A DNA stretch of 64,000 nt, from contig NZ_FYDO01000011.1 of NCBI RefSeq assembly GCF_900187615.1, positions 62,001 through 126,000 on the forward strand, written 5' to 3'. The stretch is from Pseudomonas sp. Irchel s3f7. Lineage in GTDB: Bacteria > Pseudomonadota > Gammaproteobacteria > Pseudomonadales > Pseudomonadaceae. The stretch's first letter is position 1; each line of letters starts with the position of its first letter. The notes below the pieces were generated by a model. The model was not told where the DNA came from and ran no database searches. It was given only the letters and a program-made list of their open reading frames with translations. The position numbers were made by a program, and so were the translations under genes. This document shows, one piece after another, positions 55,049-64,000 of this stretch.

Positions 55049-58000
55049 TCACCCCAGATAGCCGAGTCGAACACGCAACACATTGTTGGCGTCGTAGACC
55101 GATACGTTCTGCGCGTTGATCACCATCCGCCCTTGTCCAGGGATAATGCCGTTGATCTCAAGCGTTCCGTCTTTATTGAGAATCCAGCCCTGCTGGCCGG
55201 CGATGTAGTTGGTGGAGCTGATATAGCTGCCGATCTTCGCGTTGGTGATGGTCCCGTCCTGAATGAACGCCTGATTCATGAACACTTGCCCGCCCTGCAC
55301 CGCAAACGGAACCGAAATGGCGCCGCCGGCGATGGTGTTGACGATGGCGAACCGATCTGCGGCAACTAGGAACTGGCTTTGCAGTCCGGCGCCGGTGTTC
55401 TCGATGCCGAGACCGATGCCCGCGGCGATGTACTTGCCGTCGGCTGCGACCTGCATTTTCACCGACCACATCGTCGACAACTTGCCATTGGTGTCGGCGA
55501 ACGCCGTTGAGGTCTCCTGAATGGCGGCGGTGTTGTTCGCGACCGAGACATTCAGCTGGGAGATCTTCGTAGCCGTCGCTGACTCATTGGTCGCAACCAC
55601 CTGTTCCAGCTCGGTGATGTTGGCCTCGTTCTCGCCGACGCTTGCGTCGAGAGTGGTAAGTCGCTGAGCCATGGCGTAGTTTTCAGAGGTCCGAACCTTC
55701 TCTTCGGAAGCAATAGCCGCCGTGCTGGTCCAGCCTTTCAGCGCATCCGCCAGATCGCCTTCCCCGTTGTCGTCTCTCGACGATGCCCGCAGCGCCTCGA
55801 ACGACGTCGCTTGAGCCGTGACCACTCCGTCGAGCTCGGTGATATCAGCTGTGTTGAAGGCAACTTGTTGCGCCAGCCCATTCGCTGTCTCGATCGACTG
55901 ACCGACATCCAGCCAGTAAGTAGCGTTCGGCGGCGGCGTATTGATAGGAACCTGGCCTTTGGCCTGGAATATCCGGTCGTCCTCAACCACCATCTGGTCT
56001 TTCTCATAGACCTGATCAGGCTTGTAGGCAGACAGGCCGTCGAGCGCATCGATCTGTTCTTGAAGCCCCGGGATCTTGTCGATCTCGTCGACGATGTCCT
56101 GCCCTAGTTCGGTACGACCGATCTTTCCCGCGAGCGCCGCAAGGTATGCAGACACATCGTTAGAGGTTTGAGTCGGCACATAAAGGAATGAGCTTTTCCC
56201 ATAGGCGTTCGATGAGCGAATGAAGTAGTAATAGTTCGTGTAAAACGCCAGTCCTGTGTGCGTGAAGGAAAGGCCCTGCCCCAGATAATCTGCGTCATTC
56301 GCCGTGGCCGTCGGTGACGTACTGAAGAAATACTCGTAGGTGCCGCCGTTCAGGCCGGTCGCAGTGTTCTGTGGGATCAACACGATGTTGTCGATCGAGG
56401 ACTGCACCACGCAGGACTCAGGGATTGGCGGCCCGTTGATGCTGACGGAAATACTCGCCTCACCAGATCTCGCCATTGGCCCTACTGCCGCCACACTCAT
56501 CGTGTAGTTACCGGACGGCAAGCTGTTGATGGCGCACTGTGTCGAGGTCGCTGGCACCGAATGCGACTGAACAGCGGTCGCGCCATGGCGAACGATGACG
56601 ACGTAGGAAGACACGATCCCGGTAGGAGGAGCCCACGACAGGACGCCCTGCACAACCTCCGCCCCCGTGTTCTGCGTCCAGGCCAAACCTGTTGGAGACC
56701 CCAGGCCGCCAGCCGGTAGGTTGATGAAGCCAATCGGGTTGTATGGTTGACCAACTGCGTCGTCGAATATCGCCGCCTCGTACTGTTTGACCTGCACGGT
56801 GCAGCCTTCGCTGTCGCCCATCGACCAGTCTGAAACAATGAACTCGCCGAGGATGTTCAGCGACGGCAGGTTGACCCGTACCACTCGACCCGGTCGGCAG
56901 TTATAGCCGGAGAAGTTCATCGGGATGCTGATCGCACCACCCGCACGGCGCCGGCGCAGCTCCATGTTCGCCAAGCGCTGGGCCTGATATGGATCGGTGA
57001 CGTACGAATAGGTCAGCGTTTCCGCTGCCTCGCCGCCATCCTCAACAATCCACTCGGACACGCTGACTTCCGGGTAGTCGGTCTCAGTCCAGGACTGTTC
57101 CGGATCGATGAACGTGCCGCGCACGGTGTTGATTGCTGAGTCATTGGTTGGCTCAGTGCTGCCCGTGACCGTGCCGATCACCATGTCTTCGGTGATCTCG
57201 AAGTCGTATGGGCCGTAGTAAGCGCCGGCCTGAAACATCCAGCGCCCGCCGACACGGATCAAGCGACCACCGGAAGCAGCTTCCAGCTTCTGCAAGACAC
57301 CGGTGCGCTGCTCGTCGGCGCCAATAACGCAGGCAGTTCTATAGCGCTGACTGGTCGATCCGTCGGCGTTGCTGACAGCCTCGTCGCAGACGTTGGCGGC
57401 ACTGGCGAAGGTCTCGAACACGATCTCATCGTCCGGCACGCCACAGCGGTTACGCAGGAACCAAAGCAGGTGCAGTGCGGTGTTTGCGCTGTACACAGCC
57501 GTGCCGGTGCGAGGGTCGTAAATATCATTGCGCCCGCGAACCACGAAACGAGTATCCGGAATCCCAGACGGGAATTTTTCTGCGCTATACCGCAGCGACA
57601 CCCGAACATAGGAAAGCCCGCGGCCGATCTGCGAGTCCTTCCAGTCCGGGCAGTTAGCCTTCAAAAACGCGTTAACTTGGGTCGGGTTGACGACCAGCTC
57701 ATAGCTAGCCAGTGCGCCGAACGAAGAGATTTCCTCTTCGCCTAAGTAGATGTTTTCCAGCGCATCGATGGCGCCTTCGCACAACACGTAAACCAGGTGC
57801 AGCCATTCACCCTCACCCTGAGTACCTGATTGCTCCTGAGCCCAGACCAGTACGCCGCCCGTGGAAACCCGGCCAAGGATAAAGCGCACTGGCGCCTTTG
57901 ACGAGCGCACGGTCTGTGCGGACGGCTCGTTGTCGCGTAGCGGCGACTTGGTGTTGAGCTTTTCCTGTTGCTCGGAGGCGTAGAAAGCCAGCGCCGCGCC

Positions 58001-58087
58001 AGCGACCGCGCCCCACGGACCGCCCTGAGCAAAGCCAATGGCAGCGCCGACCGCGACTTGAGCAAGTTTCTTTACGCCGCTGCTCAT
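55049..58087 (-). CDS. Tail tip / host specificity protein J
   Basis: 1012 residues. The N-terminal 450 residues form the J hub region (RPVRFILGRVSTGGVL-type start near 65 and CGVPDDEIVFE). FN3-like domains follow at about 470-660 (SPTGLAWTQNTG, VLSWAPPTG). A coiled, DUF1983-like C-terminal part has SIETANGLAQQVAFN, then LVAADRFAIV and GTITNAKIGSYI. Protein J forms the tail tip that recognises the receptor and triggers DNA ejection. It overlaps the upstream NlpC-like gene by ATGA. Confidence 0.93.
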   Translation of the reverse strand: MSSGVKKLAQVAVGAAIGFAQGGPWGAVAGAALAFYASEQQEKLNTKSPLRDNEPSAQTVRSSKAPVRFILGRVSTGGVLVWAQEQSGTQGEGEWLHLVYVLCEGAIDALENIYLGEEEISSFGALASYELVVNPTQVNAFLKANCPDWKDSQIGRGLSYVRVSLRYSAEKFPSGIPDTRFVVRGRNDIYDPRTGTAVYSANTALHLLWFLRNRCGVPDDEIVFETFASAANVCDEAVSNADGSTSQRYRTACVIGADEQRTGVLQKLEAASGGRLIRVGGRWMFQAGAYYGPYDFEITEDMVIGTVTGSTEPTNDSAINTVRGTFIDPEQSWTETDYPEVSVSEWIVEDGGEAAETLTYSYVTDPYQAQRLANMELRRRRAGGAISIPMNFSGYNCRPGRVVRVNLPSLNILGEFIVSDWSMGDSEGCTVQVKQYEAAIFDDAVGQPYNPIGFINLPAGGLGSPTGLAWTQNTGAEVVQGVLSWAPPTGIVSSYVVIVRHGATAVQSHSVPATSTQCAINSLPSGNYTMSVAAVGPMARSGEASISVSINGPPIPESCVVQSSIDNIVLIPQNTATGLNGGTYEYFFSTSPTATANDADYLGQGLSFTHTGLAFYTNYYYFIRSSNAYGKSSFLYVPTQTSNDVSAYLAALAGKIGRTELGQDIVDEIDKIPGLQEQIDALDGLSAYKPDQVYEKDQMVVEDDRIFQAKGQVPINTPPPNATYWLDVGQSIETANGLAQQVAFNTADITELDGVVTAQATSFEALRASSRDDNGEGDLADALKGWTSTAAIASEEKVRTSENYAMAQRLTTLDASVGENEANITELEQVVATNESATATKISQLNVSVANNTAAIQETSTAFADTNGKLSTMWSVKMQVAADGKYIAAGIGLGIENTGAGLQSQFLVAADRFAIVNTIAGGAISVPFAVQGGQVFMNQAFIQDGTITNAKIGSYISSTNYIAGQQGWILNKDGTLEINGIIPGQGRMVINAQNVSVYDANNVLRVRLGYLG

Positions 58088-58482
58088 TCAATTCTCCACG
58101 CGGCCAGTGGCTCGCATTCGACCCGGACTGCGCCGTCGTCGGTTGTTGCCCAAAAATCGCCAGCCCAGAAAACAGCCATGCTTCGGCCACCTGGTGCGTC
58201 GTACATCACCACGTCGCCGCGCTGGATGAAGGTCAGCGGAACCCGTACAAAACAGGCGTCCCACGCAGCTTCGAGGCTGCCGTGCTGCTTCTTCAATTGC
58301 CGCTTGGCGCCTGTCTCTGTCGTGTATTTGCCGCGGTACTGCTCGGCCGGATCCACTCCACACACAGCCGTCGCGCAGTCAGCCGCGAACAGGCAGCAGT
58401 CAAATTCGCCCCATGAAAAAGGCCGCTCTTGGGCGGCCTTGATCACGTCGTTCAGACGGGTTGTCCAGTCTCGGTAGCGCAT
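58084..58482 (-). CDS. NlpC/P60-like tail peptidase (K-like, DUF6950)
   Basis: 132 residues from the ATG at 58482 (MRYRDWTTRLN); upstream ATGs would overlap the preceding gene. The catalytic Cys is in FDCCLFAADCATAV, and the histidine-equivalent part is replaced by RGDVVMYDAPGGRSM and AVFWAG. This matches small DUF6950/NlpC-like proteins that sit in the K position of lambda-type tail modules, where they cleave peptidoglycan during infection. The nucleophile is present; the lack of an obvious His makes activity uncertain. Confidence 0.75.
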   Translation of the reverse strand: MRYRDWTTRLNDVIKAAQERPFSWGEFDCCLFAADCATAVCGVDPAEQYRGKYTTETGAKRQLKKQHGSLEAAWDACFVRVPLTFIQRGDVVMYDAPGGRSMAVFWAGDFWATTDDGAVRVECEPLAAWRIE

Positions 58483-58484
58483 GG

Positions 58485-59087
58485 CTAACTTCCATAAGTG
58501 AATGTCGGTGCGTCCTTCCTCGAGCCCCAGTAAATGGGCCACTCGGACATCTGGGCGATCGCGTAGAAGAACCGGTCGCCTTCATGGCGCGCGCGGTGGT
58601 TTTCATCGGTGAAGCGCTCGGTGCCGGTACGACTCCACTCGGCCATGCGGTCGATGACCGGGACGGTAATGTTGTTGCCGTCCTGGCCATTACCGGCGAA
58701 CGAGAATTTGGAAGCATCCATTCGCCCCGAAAACAGGATGTCCGCCGCGTAATTGCCAGCCTCGTCGAACACGACAAACATGACCTTGGCTGCACGCCCG
58801 CGACAGCCGCGCACGTTAGTCTCGGACAGGATGTACGCATCCAGGCCGCTCAGGGTCAGCTCGACCGACATTGGCGAGCCTGAGTTGTCACTCTCCTGCG
58901 ACTGACTGACCTGGCCGAAATTGCCAACTCCCAGGTACGTGATCCCGTCGACCACAAGATCTCCGGTACCGGTGTGCGCGAAGACCATGCCGTCAACGAA
59001 GTCGAGTTGCACCGCGTATACAGGCATGAACTTGCCGGTGGCGATGATGTTCACGACGTTCTGGCTAAACGGGAATGCTGATGGCAT
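58485..59087 (-). CDS. Minor tail protein, L position
   Basis: 200 residues from the ATG at 59087 (MPSAFPFSQNVVN); longer upstream frames overlap the previous gene. Segments VYAVQLDFVDGMVFAHTGTG and GITYLGVGNFGQ followed by VELTLSGLDAY are those of DUF2163-like minor tail proteins that link tube and tip. It ends 3 bp before the NlpC-like gene. Confidence 0.75.
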   Translation of the reverse strand: MPSAFPFSQNVVNIIATGKFMPVYAVQLDFVDGMVFAHTGTGDLVVDGITYLGVGNFGQVSQSQESDNSGSPMSVELTLSGLDAYILSETNVRGCRGRAAKVMFVVFDEAGNYAADILFSGRMDASKFSFAGNGQDGNNITVPVIDRMAEWSRTGTERFTDENHRARHEGDRFFYAIAQMSEWPIYWGSRKDAPTFTYGS

Positions 59088-59671
59088 CAGAACGCCTCCC
59101 TGAATTGGTAGCTGCCGTTTGCGATCACCGGCTTGACGGACATCGCCCATGTATCGGTGGTCATGCGCATTTCCGAGTACGGGTTCAGGTACTCGACTGC
59201 GGCGCCCGCCGTGAGAGACTTGCGAATCCGCTTGTTGAGCAGGACCGTCACATTTCCCTGCGCGTTCGATGATGCCGGATCGGTGACCTCGAACATTTCG
59301 CCGGCGATGGTGATGTAGTCGCCTGCGCTGAAAATGGCCGTGCTGGGCGCGGCTCCGGCGATGAGCATGTTGCGCGCCTGCGCATTGCCGGTGACGACCG
59401 TGAGCGCGCCAATGCTCGCTGTTCGACGCCGGGTGAAGGCTGGAAGGTTGAACGTGCCGAACATCCCATCCAGTCGCCCGAGGAACGCCGACAGCTCGCG
59501 CTCCTGGGTTCTGGTGAGCAGCCCGAAGGTCAACGTGCACTGCCAGTACGCCCCCGGGTAGCCGACGATCTGCTGGGCATTCGAAAGCGTCGAAGTGAAC
59601 GCCCTGCTGTTGTTAACGATGCCCCACGTCATTTCTGACGGGCGCAGCGAAGCCGGCCACGTGAGAGCCAT
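59087..59671 (-). CDS. Minor tail protein, M position
   Basis: 194 residues starting MALTWPASLRPSEMTWGIVN. Domain-scale features: an N-terminal beta module (QQIVGYPGAYWQCTLTFG), a loop with RELSAFLGRLDGMFGTFNLP, and a C-terminal ITIAGEMFEVTD. It lies between tape measure and the L-like gene, the place of distal tail proteins in siphophages. The ATG follows a GGAGT ribosome site. Confidence 0.75.
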   Translation of the reverse strand: MALTWPASLRPSEMTWGIVNNSRAFTSTLSNAQQIVGYPGAYWQCTLTFGLLTRTQERELSAFLGRLDGMFGTFNLPAFTRRRTASIGALTVVTGNAQARNMLIAGAAPSTAIFSAGDYITIAGEMFEVTDPASSNAQGNVTVLLNKRIRKSLTAGAAVEYLNPYSEMRMTTDTWAMSVKPVIANGSYQFREAF

Positions 59672-59690
59672 GCAGTACTCCTTAAATGCT

Positions 59691-62525
59691 TTAGCGCCGC
59701 GCGATCAGCTGGCGGATGGTTCCGTTCATTTTCAGGTCACGGACGACAAGCTCGTAGCCACCTTTCGCCCCCTGCATCGCGGCCTCCTTGACCATGTTGA
59801 CGGTCGCGTCGTCTGGTGTGCCTTGAAAGCTGAAGCTTTGGTGAATGAGCGGAGCGGCTGTTGATGCCGACGAGATCGGCACAACGTTGGATTTCGTAGC
59901 CGCAGCGGTAGACCCGACATATCCGCCGTCCGCATAGCCCTTGGTATTCGCGTTCATGCGCTCAAGGAACTCTCGGGCGCCAGGCTGGCTGACCACTTCC
60001 TTGTTAACAACAAACTCGCCGCCGTGCACCACGCCCTTCGGCTCGAACTTGCCGCCGTCACCGGTATAACCGCCATCGGAGAAGCCCATACCGAACCCGG
60101 CACCGGCAAAGCTGCTGAATATGCCGACTGCCGCCTTCCGCACACTAATTCGGACCAGGTCAGCAATGATTCCGTCAGCCAGATCGCTGAAGGACAGCTT
60201 CCCGGTTTTCACGAAATCGACAATCCCGTCTTCCATGTTGCTGAAGGCGTTGGTGAACAGGTCGCGGGTTTGTCCGGCAACGTCAGCGGCCTGCTCGGCG
60301 TAGTTCTGAAATGCCGAAGAAGCGCCGATAGACCAATCCGACTGCGCCTTATCTACATCCGAGTAATACTGCCGCTGCATGGCGAGGCGGTCGGCCAAGC
60401 CCTGCTGAATTATCGTGTTCTGCTTGGCGTACAGATCGGCGCTGATTTTCCCAGTGTTACGTTGTTCAAGGAGATCGGCAGACTGTCTGGCGTAATCGCG
60501 CTGGATGGCCATGTCTTGCTTCAGCCTGTCCCGCGCTTCATCGCCCAAACCTAAACCGGCAAGGTTTGAATTCAGCCCCTCTTTGGCGGTGCTGAGCCTG
60601 CTGCCTTGGTTGGCTTGGAAGGCGGCCAGCTTATCTACCTCCTCCTTGGATGCCTTGCGTAGCTCGACCTCCTTTTCAAGCGCAGAGTTCTTCTTGAGCT
60701 GGGCGGTGATCAGATCCTGACTGGCCAGTAGCGCCTTTTGATCGGCGGTGAGCGTGCTTTTCGACTTAATGTCGGCAAGCTGTTGCTCCCAGCGGATCAG
60801 TGCCTGAGCCTGGGCGCCTAGCTTCTGTGTTGCGATGCCTTGTCCACTGATTGAGACGCTCTGCTGAAGCAGCACGGCATTGGTCTGCCGGGCTGCGTCC
60901 AGCATCTTGAGGCCGGCGCTTTCGGTGTAGGCCTTAGCAGCCTCCGGCTTTTTCTCCTTGTACTGCTCTGCCGCTGCGTCTTTCAGCTGCTTGATTTGAG
61001 CCTCTGTATACGTCCGGCCGCGGCGACTTGCGGACGCGATCAGCTCATCGATCTCGGCGTACCGTGCTTTCAGCTTTTCAGCATTTGATGCCGAATTCTT
61101 CAGCTCCTGGCTAAGCCTCCCTTGGCTCTCGATTGATTTCTTATCCAGGCGCAGCGCCTCAGCCTTGGCGGCGGCTCGGCGATCATCCTCGGCCTTTTGA
61201 ACATACAGATCGGTGATTGCCGACTGCGCTCCGCTTTCGCCTGCACCAAGCTCTCCAAGGTTTGGATTGTCATCGAAGATGGTCGGCGTCTTGGCGTTGC
61301 GCACCCGATTCAACCGATCCTCAAGCTTGATCAGCTTCTGCTCGAACGTGTCTTCCCGGCCAATGTCCAGGACTGCATCCCATGCGCCCTTGGCTGCCGA
61401 CTTAACCCCGTCCCATGCAGTTTCGACAAGACCGAGCTTGCTTTTGATGAGGTCGGCCCGCGAGCTGATAGCTTCGGCGTAGGCCTTCTCAGCAAGGTTT
61501 GCAGCTCCCTGCTGATCGCCCTGCTTCGCCAGTGCCTCAATTTGCGCGTAAGTTGACGCAGTCAGGTAGCCAAGCTGCTCGTTTAGCTCTGCCGAGTACT
61601 TCACTGGATCTTTCGCCAGCTTCTCGAAGTCCGCCACGGTTTGGCTTGCAGCCTTTCCGGTGGCGTCCTCCATCTTGAGCGCTGCAGTAGCGATCATCTC
61701 GAACGACGATGCGGGTATTTTCGACGAGCCGGCCAGCTGAGCCAGCACTACCGATGCCGCACCGATAGTTCCCACGGATCTGCTGACATTGGCGGCCATT
61801 GAGCTAATGGCGCCAGCACTTGTACCTGCCGCATTGCCCGTCAGAATCAGGGCCTGACTGTAGGCGTCAGCCTCCTTTGATCCTTGGTAGTAGGCCAGGC
61901 CAAGCGTGCCGACTGCCGCGGCAGCCACGGTGAACGGATTGATCAGGCCGAGGACGTAGCCGCCCAGCGCTTTGGCCGCCGGCCCAGCGCCGCCGAACAT
62001 ATCCTTGAGCTGGCCGCCCTGCTGCAGGAATACCGTCAGCGGGTTCTGGCCGCCCTGGAGCGATACCGCGATGTCAGTGAACTGCGCAGGCACGCCTCGA
62101 AGGGCTGCCGCTGTATGTTTGGCAGTGTTTCCGGTACGGGTCAGCGAGTCATCGAACTTAGTCAGGCCGGTGCGTGCCTGGTTGATCTTGGCCTGATATT
62201 CGTTATAGGTGGCAGTGTCGAGCTTTCCGGCCTTGCGATGCTTGGCCAGGTCCTGCTCCTGCTTGTCCAGCTCACCCAAGCGGCGAACCACCGGATCAAT
62301 CTGCCCCAGCAGCTTCTCCAGTTCGTCGGCTTCATCCTCGATGGACTTGGTAGCCTTTTCGGCGTCCTTGCCCATTTTCTCCATGCCGGCGCCGGCCTTG
62401 TTTAGTGCCGGCTGAACTCTCAGACCTGCATCTTCCAGCGCCTCAAGCGCCTTGCGCGTATCAGCCGCCTTTGCTTCGGCGTCTCGGCTGTCCAACTCAA
62501 TGACGAGGCGGGATGTCTGCGCCAT
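59691..62525 (-). CDS. Tail tape measure protein
   Basis: 944 residues from the ATG at 62525 ([21 protein letters not shown]), with GGAGAAAAG and a terminator just upstream; a longer frame crosses that terminator. The N-terminus has the lambda_HK/PhageMin_Tail-like region with [17 protein letters not shown] and a hydrophobic patch ([20 protein letters not shown]). The middle is long coiled coil, and the C-terminal 120 residues contain [11 protein letters not shown] and [10 protein letters not shown] repeats that end many Pseudomonas tape measures. Length sets the tail length, about 140 nm by the usual rule. Confidence 0.93.
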   Translation of the reverse strand: MAQTSRLVIELDSRDAEAKAADTRKALEALEDAGLRVQPALNKAGAGMEKMGKDAEKATKSIEDEADELEKLLGQIDPVVRRLGELDKQEQDLAKHRKAGKLDTATYNEYQAKINQARTGLTKFDDSLTRTGNTAKHTAAALRGVPAQFTDIAVSLQGGQNPLTVFLQQGGQLKDMFGGAGPAAKALGGYVLGLINPFTVAAAAVGTLGLAYYQGSKEADAYSQALILTGNAAGTSAGAISSMAANVSRSVGTIGAASVVLAQLAGSSKIPASSFEMIATAALKMEDATGKAASQTVADFEKLAKDPVKYSAELNEQLGYLTASTYAQIEALAKQGDQQGAANLAEKAYAEAISSRADLIKSKLGLVETAWDGVKSAAKGAWDAVLDIGREDTFEQKLIKLEDRLNRVRNAKTPTIFDDNPNLGELGAGESGAQSAITDLYVQKAEDDRRAAAKAEALRLDKKSIESQGRLSQELKNSASNAEKLKARYAEIDELIASASRRGRTYTEAQIKQLKDAAAEQYKEKKPEAAKAYTESAGLKMLDAARQTNAVLLQQSVSISGQGIATQKLGAQAQALIRWEQQLADIKSKSTLTADQKALLASQDLITAQLKKNSALEKEVELRKASKEEVDKLAAFQANQGSRLSTAKEGLNSNLAGLGLGDEARDRLKQDMAIQRDYARQSADLLEQRNTGKISADLYAKQNTIIQQGLADRLAMQRQYYSDVDKAQSDWSIGASSAFQNYAEQAADVAGQTRDLFTNAFSNMEDGIVDFVKTGKLSFSDLADGIIADLVRISVRKAAVGIFSSFAGAGFGMGFSDGGYTGDGGKFEPKGVVHGGEFVVNKEVVSQPGAREFLERMNANTKGYADGGYVGSTAAATKSNVVPISSASTAAPLIHQSFSFQGTPDDATVNMVKEAAMQGAKGGYELVVRDLKMNGTIRQLIARR

Positions 62526-62582
62526 GGCTTTTCTCCTGACATAAAAAAACCCGCTCAAGGCGGGTCTTTAGGATGTGAATAT

Positions 62583-62933
62583 TTATAATTTATAGCCGTG
62601 TTCTGCACAACTTTGCGTGATTGTCACGCTGGGAACACTTTCGCTATCCCCATCTCCCATGCCCAGGAATTGATACCCTCCCGATGGCAATACAAATACT
62701 TGGAATACCGCATTGCCTGCATAGCCGCCGAAACTATTTTTAGAATTGACTAGTCCGCAATAAACCGTGCCGCCCTGATATTTTCCAAGCTTAAACTTGG
62801 CGCTTTCGGAGTCTAGGAGCTGATCCCTCACCACATCCTGTAGCTTCTTTTTTTGCTCTGATGTGAAATCCTTCGCAAATATCTGTGCCGAAAACAGCAG
62901 CGCTAAAGCAATAAAACCGTGTATCGCCCTCAT
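62583..62933 (-). CDS. Small secreted prophage protein
   Basis: 116 residues. A signal peptide (MRAIHGFIALALLFSAQIFA) is followed by a mature domain with VYCGLVNSKNSFGGYAG and two Cys (one in YCGL, one in QSCAEH). The YCGxVN(S/A)KNxFGGYxG pattern is a known small-domain signature of secreted proteins in gamma-proteobacteria and phages, role unknown. It lies in the phage late region; it is probably a moron or host-interaction factor. Confidence 0.75.
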   Translation of the reverse strand: MRAIHGFIALALLFSAQIFAKDFTSEQKKKLQDVVRDQLLDSESAKFKLGKYQGGTVYCGLVNSKNSFGGYAGNAVFQVFVLPSGGYQFLGMGDGDSESVPSVTITQSCAEHGYKL

Positions 62934-63021
62934 TTGTTACCCTCCCTGTAGATGGCAGCAATCTACCACCATCCACCGCAAGCGCCAAAGCCCGGCCCAG
63001 CCAGCGCGAAAGGAGGCCACG

Positions 63022-63747
63022 ATGATTGTTTACAAATACATGAGCCTAGAGGGACTAGATGCCTGCCTGACCGAGCGAATCGTCAGATTCACGAAGCCGG
63101 TAAACTTCAACGACCCCTTTGATTGCGCAGCCTCAGCAGGGGCGACAATGGGAGGGCTTAATATCCATGCCGTTGGCTCGACCAATGCAGACAGACTGTT
63201 TGCTATCAGAAACGCTATCGGCGTCCTGTCATTGACTCGCAATCCGCTGAATTTATTGATGTGGGCCCACTATGGGCAGAACCATACTGGCGGGGTGGTC
63301 GCTTTAGACGCTGAGGAGGCAGGTCTCGAATGCGCCGATGCAAACATTATAACTGCCAGCGCTGGCAACATCATTTACACGACTGTCAGGCCAAGCGTGG
63401 ACGGCGACATGCTCCCCTATCACGACGAAATTTCTGCGCAGCATGACAGGCTCATGCTTGAGCGATTGTTCCTCTACAAATCGCTGCATTGGTCGTATGA
63501 AGAGGAAATTCGCGTAGCACGTCGCGTGGACTACACGCCCCAGGTTCGCTACCAAGATTTTCAGGTCCCGAGCTCCGCTATCAAAGGGGTTTACCTAGGA
63601 GCGAAGTATTTCTCGGCGCTGACAGATGACTTTGACGGAAAGCTCCCAAAAGTCCATTTGAAGCACAGCGAGTACGAGTTTCACCGCTGCTACGAAGACC
63701 CGCAGACGTGGGACCTTCGCTCTCAGCCATATATCCCGCACTATTAA
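63022..63747 (+). CDS. DUF2971-family protein
   Basis: 241 residues from the ATG at 63022, after AAAGGAGG. The DUF2971 hallmarks are RFTKPVNFNDPFDC at the N-terminus, LMWAHYGQNHTGGVVALD in the middle and YKSLHWSYEEEIRV later. The family has no established function, though it occurs widely in accessory and antiviral loci. Here it is opposite to the late genes, between tape measure and a membrane protein, as expected for a moron that can be expressed from the prophage by itself. Confidence 0.85.
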   Translation: MIVYKYMSLEGLDACLTERIVRFTKPVNFNDPFDCAASAGATMGGLNIHAVGSTNADRLFAIRNAIGVLSLTRNPLNLLMWAHYGQNHTGGVVALDAEEAGLECADANIITASAGNIIYTTVRPSVDGDMLPYHDEISAQHDRLMLERLFLYKSLHWSYEEEIRVARRVDYTPQVRYQDFQVPSSAIKGVYLGAKYFSALTDDFDGKLPKVHLKHSEYEFHRCYEDPQTWDLRSQPYIPHY

Positions 63748-63784
63748 CCAGCCATGCCAAACAGGCTGACTGGGCGCCAGATGC

Positions 63785-63810
63785 AAAAAGCCCAGCTGGT
63801 GGGCTGGGCT
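63785..63810 (-). terminator. Terminator of the 63831 gene
   Basis: Minus-strand AGCCCAGC/GCTGGGCT stem with a 6-nt loop, then TTTTT. Same arms as the terminator at 46689. Confidence 0.85.
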
Positions 63811-63830
63811 CTATACGCTTCCAATCGCCA

Positions 63831-64000
63831 CTACAGAGAGCGAAGCTCAGTGAACGCCCGAGCAATACAGTAAGGAATCACTGCGCAAGTCAGTCCCATC
63901 GCAGCAGCAGCCGCCTCCTGAGGAGCGCTCTTCGCCAATATCATCCCGCCGAAACCAACAACTGCACCGAGCAACGACATGAACACGGTGACAATCCACA
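63831..64000 (-). CDS. Small membrane protein, N-terminus cut by window edge
   Basis: 56 residues are visible (VTVFMSLLGAVVGFGGMILA, then QEAAAAAMGLTCAVIPYC, ending RAFTELRSL) and at least two hydrophobic helices. The stop is TAG at 63831. The AAAA-QEAAAAA-VIPYC pattern is a common small membrane protein of Pseudomonas prophages; it may act in superinfection exclusion, but that is a guess. The start lies beyond the right edge. Confidence 0.7.
   Translation of the reverse strand, partial: WIVTVFMSLLGAVVGFGGMILAKSAPQEAAAAAMGLTCAVIPYCIARAFTELRSL

Overview
The window is chromosomal DNA of a Pseudomonas, most likely of the P. fluorescens group. The evidence is the core run thrS-infC-rpmI-rplT-pheS-pheT-ihfA-merR-tRNA-Pro in the order familiar from that genus, an rbs operon with a downstream exported nucleoside hydrolase, a type II glutaminase-asparaginase, a DUF1654 gene and csrA. 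Genus is inferred from protein families and gene order; no search was run.

Layout. (1) 1-17638, plus strand: nine tightly coupled genes, the first cut by the window edge. They encode an FtsK/HerA-like translocase, a tandem-CARF PD-(D/E)XK nuclease, a TerY-like VWA protein, a PP2C phosphatase, a Ser/Thr kinase with a zinc ribbon, a UPF1-like SF1 helicase, an unknown protein with a probable winged helix, a coiled-coil McrB-like AAA+ GTPase/ATPase, and a large DUF2357-like protein with a C-terminal cold-shock-like fold. Almost every junction is a start/stop overlap, so they look like one complex or pathway. This is the best candidate for a poorly described system: a TerY phosphorylation triad wired to a CARF nuclease and a McrBC-like machine. 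(2) 17786-18323: a frameshifted relic of an SNF2 helicase C-terminus. (3) 18324-24429, minus strand: a three-gene module (unknown protein, PLD-family protein, SNF2 helicase). Regions 1-3 form a probable defence island beside a tRNA-Pro gene at 25351-25427.

(4) 25516-32806, minus strand: conserved translation genes, including a strong hairpin before pheS and an ATT start for infC. (5) 33181-35195: small secreted, cold-shock and hypothetical genes. (6) 35230-42196: ribose uptake and catabolism (rbsBACRKD) plus nucleoside hydrolase, with a palindromic operator at 42284. (7) 42823-47756: asparaginase, DUF1654, endonuclease I, SPOR lipoprotein, csrA and small membrane or hypothetical genes.

(8) 47961-64000: a prophage of lambda-like siphovirus type that runs off the right edge. 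Its left end is a 49-nt 3' fragment of a tRNA-Val gene, a typical attachment-site remnant. Read on the minus strand it encodes tape measure, minor tail proteins, a NlpC/P60-like tail protein, tail tip J, tail fibre and fibre assembly genes. A membrane glycosyltransferase-like gene and an SleB-type endolysin follow. A truncated second endolysin start, an 11-copy hexanucleotide repeat and repeated terminator-plus-Shine-Dalgarno cassettes show that the distal end has been reshuffled. No integrase, capsid, terminase or repressor genes are in the window, and there is no CRISPR array.
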